Origin: Trichomonas vaginalis G3
Lineage: Eukaryota > Parabasalia > Trichomonadida > Trichomonadidae
DNA: 64,000 nt
Direction of reading: 5' to 3'
Assembly (NCBI RefSeq): GCF_026262505.1
Contig: NC_067206.1
Location: 36,037,896-36,101,895, forward strand
The position numbers and the translations under genes were made by a program. The notes beneath the pieces were generated by a model. The model made no database searches. It had not been told where the DNA came from and was given only the letters and a program-made list of their open reading frames with translations. Below are positions 19,309 through 29,700 of this stretch, piece after piece. Each line of letters opens with the position of its first letter. The stretch's first letter is position 1.

Positions 19309-19957
19309 AAGCCACGCGGAAGAGGCCGCGGACGTGGAAAATAAGATATTATTTCTAGAGTATAAATCTTTTGTGTGTATCTAAATTTTTCAAAAATTAT
19401 TTCAAAAATTTTTATGATTATGATATGCATTGCCATGAAATTGCGAAAAATTGTATGAACGTAAGTGGATTCATCATCTTATTATATAAAATAAGATTAA
19501 TATTTTTATAAATTTTTTTCACATTACACTACGCTGTAAATTTGATCCACTGCTATATTATATTTCGGTGATGCTTTCATTGTTTGATATTTGTTCAATA
19601 TTTTCTGGGAATTCTAAATATGCTTGTAATGTTCTGATTTTGAGGATTTGGATCTCTCAATTTTGCATCAGTATTGATTTTATGTATCGATATTAAGAGT
19701 TTGGCTGTTTCATCTCTAATTTCCATTTTTCAAGAAATATATTAATAGTAATAGCATTTATCCTTGAAAGAATTAAACAAACATAGGTAATATAAAGTAA
19801 ATTCATATTCAATTGGTTCTTTTTAGTTAATTTAATTTTAAATTTTTTTCAATCTAGAATATTGAAGCCCAATTATATGAGAAAATTTGATATTTACAAT
19901 ATTGAAAGGCTATATAAGATAATTTCGGATTTGATGAAGTGATGGAAAGCATCAAAA
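19309..19957. other. Spacer, beginning with an in-frame RG-rich extension
   Basis: Bases 19309-19341 encode 11 further codons in frame with the ZNF598-like gene and are GC-rich. From 19345 to 19957 the sequence is AT-rich with no gene or RNA that I can support. Confidence 0.5.
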
Positions 19958-21529
19958 ATGAGTGTTATTCACGTGACTAATATTGATTCCGAACTGACAG
20001 AAGGTCAAGTTAAGCGATATTTTCGCCATTACGGAGGTATCGCCGACATGACATTCAGGCTAGGAAAAGAAGGAAAGCATGACGGAAAAGCAAAAATTAC
20101 ATTTTATAATGAATATGCCGGATTGCAAGCTTTCGAGAAGAATGGTGCTATGCTCGGCAACTATCCAATTTACATATCAATATCACTCGAGAATCAAGGA
20201 AAAGGTTCAGCGGAAAGAGTTTATAAAGGCAGACTTTACAGGATTTCGGAAATTCTTGTTATCATATTAACATTAATCTTATCAGTATCACTACATGTTT
20301 ATAAAATTTCAGAGCCAGCATACCTAATTGGCGAAGAACCATTAATATTTGACCATCTTAACCAATACATTCATCACAAGCGTCCATACGATGATCAGCC
20401 ACCATTAGGTAAGCTTATTTACCTCGGCTGGGCCAAGCTTTGTGGCTACAAAGGCACACAAAAATATGAAATGCAAAATCAAGAATATATTCCATTTGAT
20501 AACACTACGAACTATGTCTTTTTACGTTCCTTATCATGTTTCTGTGGTTCATTAGTACCACCAATTGTTGTAGCCGCAATTTCACTTCGATATCACTCTT
20601 TGACAGCACTTTTCCTTGTTGGCTTCATTCTCAGCCTCGATAGTGGCCTTATTACAATCAGCAGATCCATGAGTCTTGACTCAATTTGCCTCTTTTTCTC
20701 AGCAATTTCGATTTATTACACTTGTCTCCTCTATCGTCGTAATACATGGTTCAATGGCATCAAATCCACGGTCTTTGCCATCCTCGCGTGCTGTATTCGC
20801 TATCCAGCGTTCGGACTTTTCTTTTTCATCTTCTTTTCGAACTGGCATCTCGGTTTCGGACATCCAGACTCTACATGGAACTTCTTTTCACGTACAGCCG
20901 GTTTCATATGGATTGGATTAACCATTCTTTCCATTGTTACTGCAATTCATCTGATCATCACTCCGAAATTCGGTGACGCGGACCTCCAATTCCCCGAATA
21001 CTTCAGGGACAGAGAACTCGCGGAGTCAGTGATCCTCATTATCTGGAAGCAGTTGAGATACAAGACAGGAAAGACGTATAAAACACTTCCACAAAGTAGA
21101 TACATACAATGGGCGTTTTGGAGAGCTCCTCCAATGGTCATTTACAACATGAGAGATACAATGATCGCTATTGTTAACTCTCCTGCCATTATATTGTCAT
21201 GTTTCATCACTTTGTTCTGGTGTTTCCTTTTGCAAAAGTTCGAATTTGTTTTTGCAATATTGACATCATGGGGATTCCTCCATTTCTACAAAGCAGCGAC
21301 ATTTATGTTCGACGCTTACGTACCATTGATCATCTCCCTCGGAGGACTCGCAATGGTTTACGACAGATTGCCAAGAATCTTCAAATACACGATTTTGTGG
21401 CTTTTGATTCCTCTTTCAGTCTGCGGCTTCTACCTGTTCATGCCAATCACATACGGCCTTCCAATGGATAAGTACCGGTTCTCTCTGATCGCTTTATGGC
21501 CAACTTTCAAGAGAACGTGGAATGTTTAA
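19958..21529 (+). CDS. RRM domain fused to a protein O-mannosyltransferase-like membrane domain
   Basis: A single 523-residue frame holds two unrelated parts. Residues 1-85 form an RRM with RNP2 (VIHVTNID) and RNP1 (DGKAKITFY), closest in feel to FUS/EWS-type RRMs. From residue 95 on it is a multi-pass membrane protein with about eight or nine helices. The luminal loop reads YLIGEEPLIFDHLNQYI and then YDDQPPLGK (residues 144-152). This matches the PMT signature, in which an acidic pair and HPPLGK-like motif lie in the first ER loop of dolichol-phosphate-mannose:protein mannosyltransferases. MIR domains and the usual C-terminus are absent, so it is shorter than the ~750-residue family norm. 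An initiator-like TCAAAA precedes the start. The fusion is continuous, with no intron or break. Confidence 0.8.
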   Translation: MSVIHVTNIDSELTEGQVKRYFRHYGGIADMTFRLGKEGKHDGKAKITFYNEYAGLQAFEKNGAMLGNYPIYISISLENQGKGSAERVYKGRLYRISEILVIILTLILSVSLHVYKISEPAYLIGEEPLIFDHLNQYIHHKRPYDDQPPLGKLIYLGWAKLCGYKGTQKYEMQNQEYIPFDNTTNYVFLRSLSCFCGSLVPPIVVAAISLRYHSLTALFLVGFILSLDSGLITISRSMSLDSICLFFSAISIYYTCLLYRRNTWFNGIKSTVFAILACCIRYPAFGLFFFIFFSNWHLGFGHPDSTWNFFSRTAGFIWIGLTILSIVTAIHLIITPKFGDADLQFPEYFRDRELAESVILIIWKQLRYKTGKTYKTLPQSRYIQWAFWRAPPMVIYNMRDTMIAIVNSPAIILSCFITLFWCFLLQKFEFVFAILTSWGFLHFYKAATFMFDAYVPLIISLGGLAMVYDRLPRIFKYTILWLLIPLSVCGFYLFMPITYGLPMDKYRFSLIALWPTFKRTWNV

Positions 21530-21576
21530 AAAAAATAATAATAAATAAAAAAATATAATTTACAGAAAAATCTTGT

Positions 21577-22558
21577 TTATTTAGGAATAAGTGATACAAC
21601 GCAAAACATGAAACTAAATTTATGATTGCGTTTATTGTTTACTTTTATATCTTCCAATGTTTCATCTGCTTTTGTTTTTTGTTTTGCATAACATAAAAAT
21701 GTAGATATATGACGATTTTCTGGATAAATGGAACTTACATTTTCTGTTATTGTGACCAATAACGCTAGGAATCATAGCATCAAAATAACATCCTTTAAAT
21801 AACATTTGGCCGTCGTTTACATCAAAATATCTTTCACGAACAGTGTTTTTATAAAAACTGCAATTGATGATATGAGCATCATCAACATTACTCAAAAAGA
21901 GATTTTTGCATTTATTTTCTAAGTAATTACATGAAATAATTTTAAACTCAGGTCCATCAATACCTGCTGCAAAGTAATCTGTTATGGTGCTTGATAATGT
22001 CGAGAACGATATTTTAGAGTCAGAATTAGCATCAACATTGTGGGAAATTAGTTTTGAATTTGATATATTGATTGAATTCATATTTATTTCTCCATATCTT
22101 ATATAAACATCTATAAAATTGTTATCGGTTTCATGACTGCTTGAAGTAATTGTTGAATCAATGAGATAATTCTTAAATGAAGATCCATATGAAACTGTAG
22201 CTTCACAATAAACACCATCCGTTCTTGCTATTGAGCCAACACTGCAAATTCGGTTTTGAACACACTCACCTAAAGTATTTACGTATAAAGAGCCACCACT
22301 GCGGTAGGATTTTTCTTTACATTTGTAAAACGAGCTTGTTTCAATGAGAAATTTAAGATTTTCATTTGTTTCGTCAGTAATACGAATTGCGCCTGTTTCA
22401 TTAAGACAAATAAAGAGGCAAAGAGAGATGTAATAGCTCTTGTCTGCATTAATACTAAAGTTTTCTGTTTTATTTCTATATTGTGTATATTCGATTGTGC
22501 TGAAGAAATCTTCCCATTCCTTGTGGGAAATGGGGAGAAATATGTGTATTTTATGAAT
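21577..22558 (-). pseudogene. Beta-helix family, copy D: no start codon and a frameshift
   Basis: The minus strand gives the family sequence from HKEWEDFFSTIEYTQYRNK through YYISLCLFICLNETGAIRI and the beta-helix (FKNYLIDSTITSSSHET, INMNSINISNSK, FKIISCNYLENKC) to the C-terminus VVSLIPK. The first ~20 residues and the initiating ATG are missing, and a TAG stands immediately before the homologous part. A frameshift near 21755 separates the central part from the last ~60 residues. It is the most diverged of the four copies. It lies tail-to-tail with the RRM-PMT gene, whose stop is only about 50 bases away. Confidence 0.8.
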
Positions 22559-22895
22559 CTAGTTATTATAATGAAGTTACAGAGTTCATTTTAAAATCAT
22601 CCCAAACATTTTTTCTTTTGATCTGGAAACGAAATGGGAATAGTGTAAAATCTTCTCAATTATTTTCCAGGGGTTGCCGGTGTATTTACCCCAAAATATT
22701 TGAAATAACTCTACATGGCATTTGCCGGCAAATGCCATGTAAAACTCTCAAAAGTGTGATCCTTATGGTAGCATGAAAACTCACCCACGTTACCATATTA
22801 TTAAACAAAGAAAATTATCCAATCCAATGATAAAATAAGTAAAAACATCCTTAAATATGGAATGATATGTTAAATTATTAAACAGACAAAACAAT
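22559..22895. repeat. Spacer with a 30-bp perfect palindrome
   Basis: Positions 22712-22741 form a perfect palindrome, with arms TACATGGCATTTGCC and their exact complement, and no spacer. The surroundings (TTGCCGG at about 22675-22681 and TTACCCC) repeat part of the arm motif. An outer inverted pair, ATGGTA/TACCAT, lies at about 22767-22797. This is GC-richer than the flanks and may be a remnant of a small element end or a cruciform-forming site. Confidence 0.7.
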
Positions 22896-23993
22896 TTATT
22901 CGAATTTGAGTGTTGGAGTGGAATTCAAGAAAAATCCACCAATAATTAAAGCAATAATAATTAATATAAAGATTGCATACATGGTATTCCTAAATAAAGC
23001 TGATCTTCCTGGGAAAAGGATAAAATCATGAAAAACTGAACTCATCTTTTTGTTAACAACTGTTCCATATTTTCCAAACTCGCTATTAGCAATATCAATC
23101 ATTGAATCTGGAGTAATGTTCTTAATAATTGCAAATTTTGTTTTTGTTGGGTTTCCAATAATAAGAGCAGGTATTTCGTTTTCTTTTAGTCCCCAACTCG
23201 AAAGTTCGTTATACTTTGAACGTGTAATGATTGACCAATATATATTTTTCGAATTTGCTTCAGCTTGTGTTTTGTAATCATTAGCTCTTGATATGTTTTT
23301 AACAACAACGATCGCAATTGTTCGATTTCTTTTGAGGATTTCGGACCATCTAACAGTTCCGAAAATAGGAGTTTTGTATTCTTGTGAAAAATTAAATATA
23401 TTTGGTATTGTTAAGTTCGCTTCCATTTGGAATTTCGTATACTCATTCGTGTATACTTCAAGTTTCTCTTCTGGAGCTTTGTGTTGACAAAAAATTGATG
23501 GAGTCAATGTAACATCATATTTAACGATTTCGTCGATTACTTTGCAACATTCAGCTTTAGACTTATTCAAATGTAAGACAAGTGCAGGATATTTTTGCTT
23601 TTCAATCGGGAATTTTTCGCAAAGTTCATTCATTTTGAGATCCTTTAGCTCCTCAACACGATTTTTGAAACCATTGTAGTCAAAATCTGGATGAATTCCT
23701 TTTGGCAAGCCTTTTAATAAACGAACGAAATTCGGAAATGATTTTGCTTTGAATTTATTCGAGCAAACATATGAGAAACTATTACAATCTATCTCTGCTA
23801 CCATGATTTTTGGATCATTTTTGTATATCCTTGATAAATTATCCCAAGCAGGATGTAAGGAATTACAAATACTACAATATGGAGAGTAACAGAATATAAA
23901 AACGGGAACACTCCATGAGACATTTATAATGTGATCACTTATTTTATCTGAAGTGATTCTCATGGAGAGATATGGAAGTATGTTTAAAATCAT
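22896..23993 (-). CDS. Thioredoxin-fold, single-pass membrane protein (PDI/TMX-like)
   Basis: The 365-residue protein has a thioredoxin domain at about residues 20-115 with the active site YSPYCSIC (C40, C43) preceded by VPVFIFC. A second, weaker thioredoxin-like region at about 125-320 lacks CxxC. A C-terminal membrane helix lies at about 338-357 (YAIFILIIIALIIGGFF), with a short tail. This is the plan of a TMX-type disulfide isomerase in the secretory pathway. Several N-glycosylation-like NxS/T sites occur. The first ATG (23993) gives a weak hydrophobic leader MILNILPYLS. The next Met is residue 11 at 23963, and the leader argues for the first. It is divergent from the gene starting at 24023 with only 29 bases between the ATGs. 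Confidence 0.75.
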   Translation of the reverse strand: MILNILPYLSMRITSDKISDHIINVSWSVPVFIFCYSPYCSICNSLHPAWDNLSRIYKNDPKIMVAEIDCNSFSYVCSNKFKAKSFPNFVRLLKGLPKGIHPDFDYNGFKNRVEELKDLKMNELCEKFPIEKQKYPALVLHLNKSKAECCKVIDEIVKYDVTLTPSIFCQHKAPEEKLEVYTNEYTKFQMEANLTIPNIFNFSQEYKTPIFGTVRWSEILKRNRTIAIVVVKNISRANDYKTQAEANSKNIYWSIITRSKYNELSSWGLKENEIPALIIGNPTKTKFAIIKNITPDSMIDIANSEFGKYGTVVNKKMSSVFHDFILFPGRSALFRNTMYAIFILIIIALIIGGFFLNSTPTLKFE

Positions 23994-24022
23994 TTATAAA
24001 ATTTTTTTTTCCTATAAATATT
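23994..24022. promoter_or_regulatory. Very short bidirectional promoter region
   Basis: Only 29 bases, almost all A/T, separate the divergent start codons at 23993 and 24023. A TCATTTAT initiator for the plus-strand gene (23989-23996) overlaps the minus-strand start codon. The two transcripts probably overlap or share core promoter sequence. Confidence 0.5.
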
Positions 24023-24793
24023 ATGGATACTGATTTGCTACCTATCAACGAAGATGAGTGGTCACAGTGGGGATTTTTAGGACCTCCAGAGTCAGGTTTC
24101 AACTATTCTTGGATCCATTTGCAAGATGAACTTAATTTTATCGGCAATAAAACTACAATACCTCATTGCTCATTATACTATTCATCGAGAAAGAAGTTTT
24201 TGTTTCTTGTTCAATCTTCCAAATACAAAAAGTCTCTATGGGATATAACTGATTTAGAATTTACATTCAACAAAGATTCAGAAAACTTTTTAGTCATTAA
24301 CAGGGGCATTTCTTTACTGCACTTGTTTAGTACATCAACAAATTTCATACGACTTCTTGTTAAAATACAGAAAATTCCAGTTAATTCTTTCATTCAACCA
24401 GAAATTGAGAACAACATTCAATACGAATCCAAGAAACAAGCTGTCCAAGTTAAAGGACCCACATCATTCTCGACATCAAATCGTGAAACTGGAATAATTT
24501 CAGACCTTGATGTAATTATTACGAAATCCGATGAAGAGCGCATTAGAACAGATGGAAAATTAGCCATTTATGATACTAAAATTGTTGTCACTCCAACAAA
24601 AGATCCACGTTCTCCAATAACATTAGAATTGAACGATATCGAACATTTTCAGAAAGTTACAATGCTTTGTATATTCTTTGTGTTCTATATGAAGGATGGA
24701 AGATGCTATGAAATAAGTTTTAGAGATACTCAAGAATCAGATATTGAATTTGTTTATCATTCAATAGATAGATTATTCCATTCAAAGAAATAG
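24023..24793 (+). CDS. PH-like domain protein, unknown function
   Basis: The 256-residue soluble protein starts at the ATG at 24023, because the upstream in-frame ATG at 23972 would overlap the divergent gene. Two regions have PH/GRAM-like strand patterns: about residues 35-120 (CSLYYSSRKKFLFLVQ to IRLLVKIQKI) and about 160-255 (GKLAIYDTKIVVTPTK to a final helix DIEFVYHSIDRLF). There are no membrane segments or catalytic motifs. Together with the PH-like protein at 9674 it may act in membrane traffic, which is inference. I do not recognise a named family. Confidence 0.65.
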   Translation: MDTDLLPINEDEWSQWGFLGPPESGFNYSWIHLQDELNFIGNKTTIPHCSLYYSSRKKFLFLVQSSKYKKSLWDITDLEFTFNKDSENFLVINRGISLLHLFSTSTNFIRLLVKIQKIPVNSFIQPEIENNIQYESKKQAVQVKGPTSFSTSNRETGIISDLDVIITKSDEERIRTDGKLAIYDTKIVVTPTKDPRSPITLELNDIEHFQKVTMLCIFFVFYMKDGRCYEISFRDTQESDIEFVYHSIDRLFHSKK

Positions 24794-25375
24794 AGTGTGT
24801 TTTTAATAATTATAAAAGTTATTAACTTTAATTTTTTTTTTATAATTTTTTTATTTCTTGTTACATTAAACTTTACAACTTATATAAATTGATATGCTTG
24901 AATAAATACTGGATACAATCAAAAATGTCATTCTTGTTTATTTCAAAAATCGTAGATGAAAATCTATTCATTAGTTGCCATGAATACCTATATTTTACTT
25001 CGAATGCTAGAGTTTTTACAATAATTAAGGCCTTCGATATTTTCCACCTACGTTATTCTAAAAATATTTTCCATTTTAAGATTTATTCTCAAAAGAACTT
25101 CTAAATAGCATGCAGATAAATCTACCATATTATTGCTTTAAAATTCTGGAAGATTTTTCATATTTTGGGTGAAAGTAAAAAACTGTAATAAGAAGTTCCG
25201 GAAATTCAGCATATTTCTTCTAAGATTGCAAATCTACCATATCATAATAAAAAATGAGTAAATAATGTCAATATTTTTATCAATTTTTTTAAAAACAATA
25301 TCCAAAACTCCATTTTACAACAAATCAAAGTTAAAATATATCAATTAAGACTCTCTATCAATTTTCGCTTTCAAA
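24794..25375. other. Convergent spacer
   Basis: 580 AT-rich bases lie between two convergent genes. The small frame at 24889-25104 looks non-coding. The phrase AAATCTACCATAT occurs twice (about 25119 and 25229). Nothing else is seen. Confidence 0.4.
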
Positions 25376-26440
25376 TTAATTTCTAAATTTGAACAAATAA
25401 ATGAAATAAAAGACCAAATATATCTGACAATGGACTTGATTAAAATACTTCGAATTAAATGCCAGACATTTAAAAGTATACAAAGCTGTGATGAAATCTA
25501 TTGTAGAATTAAGTCTTTTCTTTTCATCATCAATAGAAATCAAAGCTTCGAACACAAGTACAAATATTCCTATTCTTAAGGCATAAATTATTTGATAAAG
25601 GTCGTAATCGTGATACATCGAAGAAAGACCTTGAATTCCATTTGTTATTCTTCCTAAACTACCTTTTATTACATTACCATCCTTATATCCAATTCCTGTA
25701 AGTGATGAGCTATTAATAAAATAAATTCTAAATCTTAAGTCACCAAATTGACAAACTTCATGGTTTTCTGATACACCTGTATCTCTAAACATCGGACAAT
25801 TTGTAAAACAATCAACTAAAAACAAGAATGAATAAACTAAACCTTTTGTAAAGTGTAAAAGCATTGAGTATCTAGATTTTAGCTGTAATTTATTTGGTTT
25901 GACATTAGAAACGTAGTTGTAATAATCGTGAATGCGAGAGATCTTGTGATAAGGAGATTTTTTCAACATTTGAATTGAAGTGTTTTTGAAATTAAGAATG
26001 TGGAAGTTTCCTTGACCTTGTCTGAATAATGAGTCATCTATTGTAATATTATTGTCTATTTCGACTGATTTACAGGTTGAAAATTTTTCTGTTAATAATG
26101 GTGAATAAACCCATGTATTCATGTATCTATCTTTTGAAAAAGAAAGTTTTCCTTCTGTTTGAGAACCTGATCCTTGGCAGGTTTCGAATAAATGAATAAT
26201 ACAAGCAGTTTTTGCGGATAAGTTAAATACTGAATCAGTAACTATAGGATAATTTAGATTTGAAGTAGAGAAATGAACGAATTGTTTGTCTACTTTCGAT
26301 GTATTTAGATTTATACTTTTCACTTTCCGCTGAAGAGGTAAATTTTGATTGAAATATGAAGTGAGTAGTAGTTCTATAACAGGAAGATGAGCTACAACTA
26401 CTATCATAAAAACAACAAATGAAATATGCAGTCTGACCAT
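25376..26440 (-). CDS. Multi-pass membrane protein, unknown
   Basis: The 354-residue protein has an N-terminal hydrophobic segment (residues 6-28, signal or anchor), a long Asn/Ser/Thr-rich middle that is probably luminal or extracellular (about 30-195, with a few cysteines), and further hydrophobic segments at about 197-213, 285-305 and 335-352. The cysteines in CTNCPMFRDTGVSENHEVC could be paired. I do not recognise the family. The frame is uninterrupted and the ATG at 26440 fits. The last ~60 residues are very AT-rich, but the frame stays open to the TAA. Confidence 0.6.
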   Translation of the reverse strand: MVRLHISFVVFMIVVVAHLPVIELLLTSYFNQNLPLQRKVKSINLNTSKVDKQFVHFSTSNLNYPIVTDSVFNLSAKTACIIHLFETCQGSGSQTEGKLSFSKDRYMNTWVYSPLLTEKFSTCKSVEIDNNITIDDSLFRQGQGNFHILNFKNTSIQMLKKSPYHKISRIHDYYNYVSNVKPNKLQLKSRYSMLLHFTKGLVYSFLFLVDCFTNCPMFRDTGVSENHEVCQFGDLRFRIYFINSSSLTGIGYKDGNVIKGSLGRITNGIQGLSSMYHDYDLYQIIYALRIGIFVLVFEALISIDDEKKRLNSTIDFITALYTFKCLAFNSKYFNQVHCQIYLVFYFIYLFKFRN

Positions 26441-26738
26441 TAAAAATTATGAAGATTTGGTTTGACATATTGCTTAGTCAATGTGTTATAATGCATGATG
26501 AATCAGATTTAATATCATATTGCCTACAAAAAATTTGGATTTTTTATAAATAGTATATTCGGAAAGAGAAATGCAAATACTAGATTCTGTATGTGTTTAT
26601 ATATCACAAATCAGCATCAATTCATAAATATCGAATGATGAATATTTTCATTTTGAACGTTTTTTTCAAATTAACTATAAGAACATAATTATACAAGAGT
26701 CAAGCAAATCAATTTCATTTGAATAAAGTTTAATTTTG
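26441..26738. promoter_or_regulatory. Divergent promoter region
   Basis: 298 AT-rich bases lie between divergent starts. TTTCATTTGAATAAAG (about 26714-26729) is a good initiator for the plus-strand gene, 10-25 bases before its ATG. Confidence 0.5.
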
Positions 26739-29700
26739 ATGAATTCAAGATTCGATTTTGATGAGACTCCTTTGAAGAAAGATTTTGGATCTTTCTCATT
26801 GGATGACATTTCATCAGGATCATCAATAACATCCATTATCAAAAGTATTTTTACAGCTGGAGCAAGATTAACATGGAATGATGTTTATAAATTTGCATAT
26901 AATGAAGATAGTACTTATTGCGCAATATTAATTGGACAACAATTATTTAGAGTTTCAATATCAGATGGAAGACAGATATTTACTAATGTAGGAGAGAATT
27001 ATTACGATGTTGCCTATTTATCAAAGCGAGATGAGATTATTGTTTTATCTGACAAGCAAATAACATACTACAATAACAAACTTACATCTATTAAATCCAT
27101 TCCAAATCAAAATAAATTATTAAGATTAGCAATAATCAATGACAATCTTGTTGGTATCTCAAAATCACAAATAACATTTATCGAAAATACCGAAGAAAAG
27201 CCAATCGCAATCGAAGAATGGACATATCTTTCATACTGCAACAGATTAATTTGTTTAGGCTCAAAAACAATAAGTATTATCAACAACGAATACAATACAA
27301 TCCATCCTGACATCAAATACGAGACAATTAAAGAGATTTCATGCAACAGCAAAGGATCAAAAATTTATATTTTAGATAACAAGAACAATATCACGATTTT
27401 ATCAGAAGACAGTGATTACATGGAATTTGTTATTAACGAAACTACCGGAACCATGCAAGTAATGCCATGGAAAGACGAATTTTATTTAACATTAAATAAT
27501 TACAGCACAATTTCATTTTTCAACAACAACGGACAAAGAGTATTATCAAAAAACATAAAACCGAATTCAGTTCTTCGCTACGTTCCTTCTGGATTTTTAA
27601 TGTTCGATCCACAAAACGTAATTGGCCAAAACGTTCATTTCGACATTGTCAAGTTCACTCCTGTTGATCCTTATGATTTATACACTCGTAGTTGTGAGAA
27701 TTCTATGTGGAGTGAAGCGAAAAAACTTCAAGAAATTTACAATTTCGATTCTGACATTTTCCATAAATTTTACATCCAAAATAATGAATTAAACAGAAGA
27801 ATTATTGATGAACATTTAAGACTAATCAAAGACAAAGACTATGTCTACAACTTTGTACTGAATAACTCATCAATTTCCAGTGATATTGAGTCAGCTTTGA
27901 TAAATGAATGTTTAAGAGTAAAACCAAACGATGAAAAACTGACAAAAATAAGAGAAAGACTTAGAATTTTCACTAAACTGCCAAGGACATCATTTCTGCA
28001 GTCAGAATGGAATGAATTCAAAAATTCTGACATAAAAGTGACACTTCAGAATTTTGCCAAAAATCAGAAGTTTAAAGACATAGCAATAATATTCCAGGAA
28101 TCAAAAGAAATTACAAAAAGTGACAAAGATGACATCATCTCACATTTGTCACCTTTTATTCCACCGAGTGAATACGAGTGTCTTATGCCGAATGATGTTG
28201 AATATTTCAAGAAGAAATGTTTTGAAATTGATGACAAAATTGGCCAAACTGACATCTTATGTCAATTTTTGAAGATCGGATCAACGAAATTCCCTAAAGA
28301 GTTGTCAGAACTTTATAACAATTCTTTACTATTCGATGAATTCGTTTGCAATGCAACTAATTTAGAAGCTGTGAAAAAATTATCATTTAATGATTTCATT
28401 AATTTGCAAGATGAACAAAAATTGTTTATTTTCATTTCTGATAGTAATAATGGTCTTGAAGCGAAAAATATAATAGAAAAGCATTGTCTAAAAATCTGCC
28501 AAAATAATTTTGACGGTTTATGTACGTTAATGTCAAATATTTTGTCAGATTCTCCAGAAATGTTCAAAAAATCTCCGGAAACAGACAGAATTAAATTTGT
28601 TTCTCAAATTATTGAGATTTTCCCAACAAAAAGTGACTTGGCAGATAAGATTCTTAAATATTCAACAATTATTTTGGATGATACAAATATTTCTGTCATT
28701 CTATCGTCTTTCGGTTATTTAAGTGAAGTGACCAAAGATTTATTAATTTTGTTGAAATTTAATAATAAGAATTCCAAACCAAAATCATTCAAACAAATCA
28801 CAGACAAAACAATTCCTGAATTTATTTTATCTGCTGGAGAAAATTTGTTGTCAAGCAAAAATTTGACATTTGATAATTGGTCGGAGTTTACAAAGACATC
28901 TAAACGAGTTTACAAGGATTACAAGAAAGATACAGAGTTTAGGAACAAACTTAAGATGGAGACATTCAATGCAATGCTTACTTTAAAGGAATGGAGTGAA
29001 ATCGAAATCACAAATTCAAAAGAAATCGATATCTGTTTGGATTTCTGCCAAAAAATGATAAAAAGTGCAAAATCTTGTTCATTAAGAGATGAAAACTTAA
29101 GCAGCGCTGTTCAGATTTTGGGAATGATTCCAGATGATATGCAACCGCCAATTGTAAAGTCACTTTTTAACCGTTTTATGATGTATGATGCTTTTAGCGA
29201 ACTCGACAACTTAATAACACCTTCTATCATTGATACAACTGAAGATAAAACAAATTTGATTTTGAACATTTTAGAAAGAAAAGGTGACAATAAAAATTTG
29301 AGAGAAAACTATGTAAAAGTGAAGTCAATTTACAAAAAACTTAATGACATAAACATAGTTTTACTCAATGATTATTTCGCTAAAAAGGCCATAGAAATTG
29401 GAGACATCAATTTCGGAGTTGACCTCATTAATGATGGTTTTGTAAATATAAGTGAAACAACAATGGTTTTGTATCTTTCTAATGAGAAATGGTATGACAT
29501 GAAGAAGAAAGAAACAATCGTTGATGATTGCATTAAAAATTGCTCCCCTAAAAACATCGAAAAATTTATCGATTGTAAAGAAAAATTTACAAAAACCGTC
29601 GATGTAAATGACATGTCACTTTTGAAGTTTATCATTGACAGTGATAACTCTGATGCATGCAATTTCGCGAAGTCCAAATTATCGCAGCCAATTGTTGAAA

